Part shown: positions 13,122-14,030 of the stretch, piece by piece
Numbering within the stretch: position 1 is the first letter of the stretch
How the letters are laid out: each line of letters opens with the position of its first letter
Assembly: GCA_050954505.1 (NCBI GenBank)
Contig: JBPBPY010000256.1
Span: 1-14,030, forward strand
Source: JAQGMO01 sp050954505
Lineage (GTDB): Bacteria > Pseudomonadota > Gammaproteobacteria > Burkholderiales > Burkholderiaceae_D
Direction of reading: 5' to 3'
Length of the DNA stretch: 14,030 nt
The notes under the pieces: model-generated
What the model was told of the DNA's origin: nothing
The model's input: the letters and a program-made list of their open reading frames with translations, nothing else
Databases searched by the model: none
Made by a program: the position numbers and the translations under genes

Positions 13122-13544
13122 TCAGCCAGCCGTGCGCTTTGTTTTCAACGCGCGCAGCGCTGGCTCATGCTGTTGCGCCCATATCCACAAGCTGCAGAAC
13201 GCTGCACACAAACTGGTACCCATCTCGGTAAGTTCGTATTCCACGCGTGGCGGAACTTCCGGATGGATTGTCCGTGACACCAGTCCATCGGATTCCAGAT
13301 GCCTGAGCGTTTTCGTCAGCATGCGCTGACTGATTGCGCCAACCAGCTCGCCTACGCGTGTAAAACGCTGCCTGCCGTGTTGATGCAGTACCTCCAATAC
13401 ACACATGGTCCACTTGTCCGCCACGCGGTCGAGCACATCGAGGACAAGGACATCAAGTTCCGCACGAGATTGCTGGACTGGATCGGCAGGCCGGACTGAC
13501 CGGGGCGGTTCGAAGTTCACACGGTGTGGCTTGGCAATCGGCAT
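13122..13544 (-). CDS. HxlR-family winged-helix transcriptional regulator
   Basis: 140 aa. The HxlR fold is recognised from VLDVLDRVADKWTMCVLEVL (about 34-53), RFTRVGELVGAISQRMLTKTLRHLE (60-84, recognition helix), SDGLVSRTIHPEVPPRVEYELTEMG (85-109, wing). HxlR proteins often sense electrophiles, redox state or aldehydes through a Cys near the N terminus of the domain (CPV pattern). Here that stretch reads DPVQQSRAELDVL with no Cys; C48, C113 and C117 are present elsewhere. The N-terminal 25 residues are an extension beyond the usual domain. Start: ATG 13544 has GGAAG 6 nt upstream; GTG 13583 would add 13 residues. Divergent from a short-chain dehydrogenase, a frequent pairing in which the repressor controls the enzyme. 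Confidence 0.9.
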   Translation of the reverse strand: MPIAKPHRVNFEPPRSVRPADPVQQSRAELDVLVLDVLDRVADKWTMCVLEVLHQHGRQRFTRVGELVGAISQRMLTKTLRHLESDGLVSRTIHPEVPPRVEYELTEMGTSLCAAFCSLWIWAQQHEPALRALKTKRTAG

Positions 13545-13587
13545 CGGCGGCTTCCATTGGTTACTGGTTTGTTCGTACCCCACAAAA

Positions 13588-13631
13588 AAGTGCCTACTTC
13601 CGTTGCGGGAGCAAGGCAGTTACGCTATCAC
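13588..13631 (+). promoter_or_regulatory. Candidate SDR promoter and HxlR operator
   Basis: TTGCGG (13603-13608), 17 bp, TATCAC (13626-13631) is a modest sigma70-like promoter about 60 bp before the dehydrogenase ATG. Just upstream is a dyad AAGT-GCCT-ACTT (13588-13599), a plausible operator for the divergent HxlR regulator. Both are inferred from spacing and symmetry only. Confidence 0.3.
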
Positions 13632-13691
13632 ATGTCGGCAGCAGACTGTCGTGGGCAGCACCGGAAAAACGCATCATCAAACGGAAAACAC

Positions 13692-14030
13692 ATGAAAATT
13701 ACCGGAAACACCATCCTCATTACCGGCGGCGGTTCAGGCATCGGTCGCGGCCTGGCCGAGGCATTGCATCAGCGCGGCAATCACGTCATCATTGCGGGCC
13801 GTCGGCAGGAAGCACTTGATGAAGTTGCCAATGCCACTCCCGGGATCGCCGCCGCGGTGCTGGATGTAACGAACGCGGCAGACATCGAACGCTTTTCGCA
13901 GCACATGGCGCATGCACATCCCCGCCTTGACGTCGTCATCCACAATGCCGGCATCATGCGTATGGAAGACTGGACCGCCGAAGTCGTCGATACGGCAACC
14001 GCGCAGGCGACCATTGCAACAAATCTGCTT
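13692..14030 (+). CDS. Short-chain dehydrogenase/reductase, 3'-truncated (DltE-like)
   Basis: The first 113 codons of an SDR that runs past the window end. The Rossmann nucleotide-binding motif is TGGGSGIG (11-18), preceded by a beta strand TILI. AGRR (35-38) after the second strand suggests NADP(H) preference. LDVT (57-60) is the adenine-binding Asp, and HNAGIM (84-89) is the NAG motif. The catalytic Ser, Tyr-x-x-x-Lys lies downstream and cannot be seen. The opening MKITGNTILITGGGSGIGRG is typical of the DltE-type subfamily in proteobacteria; the substrate is unknown. ATG 13692 has CGGAAAA a few bases upstream as ribosome site. Divergent from hxlR, which probably regulates it. Confidence 0.92.
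   Translation, partial: MKITGNTILITGGGSGIGRGLAEALHQRGNHVIIAGRRQEALDEVANATPGIAAAVLDVTNAADIERFSQHMAHAHPRLDVVIHNAGIMRMEDWTAEVVDTATAQATIATNLL

Overview
The window looks like chromosomal DNA from a Betaproteobacterium of the order Burkholderiales, most likely family Oxalobacteraceae (Massilia/Duganella/Janthinobacterium type). This rests on high GC content, a PEP-CTERM protein, protein sequences of betaproteobacterial character, and the block rsmI / lpoA-yraN-gmhA(diaA)-dolP, whose order matches the rsmI-lpoA-yraN-diaA-dolP block of E. coli. The genus is inferred, not shown. No phage, transposase, tRNA, rRNA or CRISPR was seen.

Layout. 1-606: 3' two thirds of lipA (lipoyl synthase), ending at a likely terminator. 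641-1999 (-): a Fic-fold protein with an N-terminal winged helix and an altered catalytic motif, with repeated GGGCCGAT/ATCGGC elements upstream. 2175-3611 (-): a MATE multidrug exporter. 3894-4445 (+): glutathione peroxidase. 4606-5276 (+): a good sigma70-like promoter, two stem-loops in the leader, and a small secreted PEP-CTERM protein. 5400-5924 (-): a membrane-anchored TlpA/ResA-like thioredoxin.

6181-9542 (-) is an envelope operon read lpoA -> yraN -> gmhA/diaA -> dolP. lpoA/yraN overlap by ATGA and gmhA/dolP overlap by 8 nt. LpoA activates peptidoglycan synthases, DolP is an outer-membrane BON-domain lipoprotein, and the SIS-domain protein between them keeps the GmhA catalytic residues. 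rsmI (9726-10628, +) diverges from it.

10808-14030 holds stress and regulator genes: azoR divergent from a LysR-type regulator, a small P-loop kinase-like protein, and an HxlR-type repressor divergent from a short-chain dehydrogenase that runs off the window. Both regulator/oxidoreductase pairs have the usual layout of local control.

The most unusual signal lies between the genes. Three spacers (tlpA-dolP, gmhA-yraN, rsmI-azoR) each carry a tandem array with a unit of 12, 21 or 39 bp. All are multiples of three, so reading frames stay open. The 21-bp array spans about seven units in exact register, and the open frame through it ends at an ATGA overlap with gmhA. The 39-bp array lies in a frame whose ATG overlaps the rsmI stop. 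These could be unannotated repeat peptides or an expanding spacer element. A 13-bp perfect inverted repeat that fits the LysR T-N11-A box frames the start of the LysR gene.
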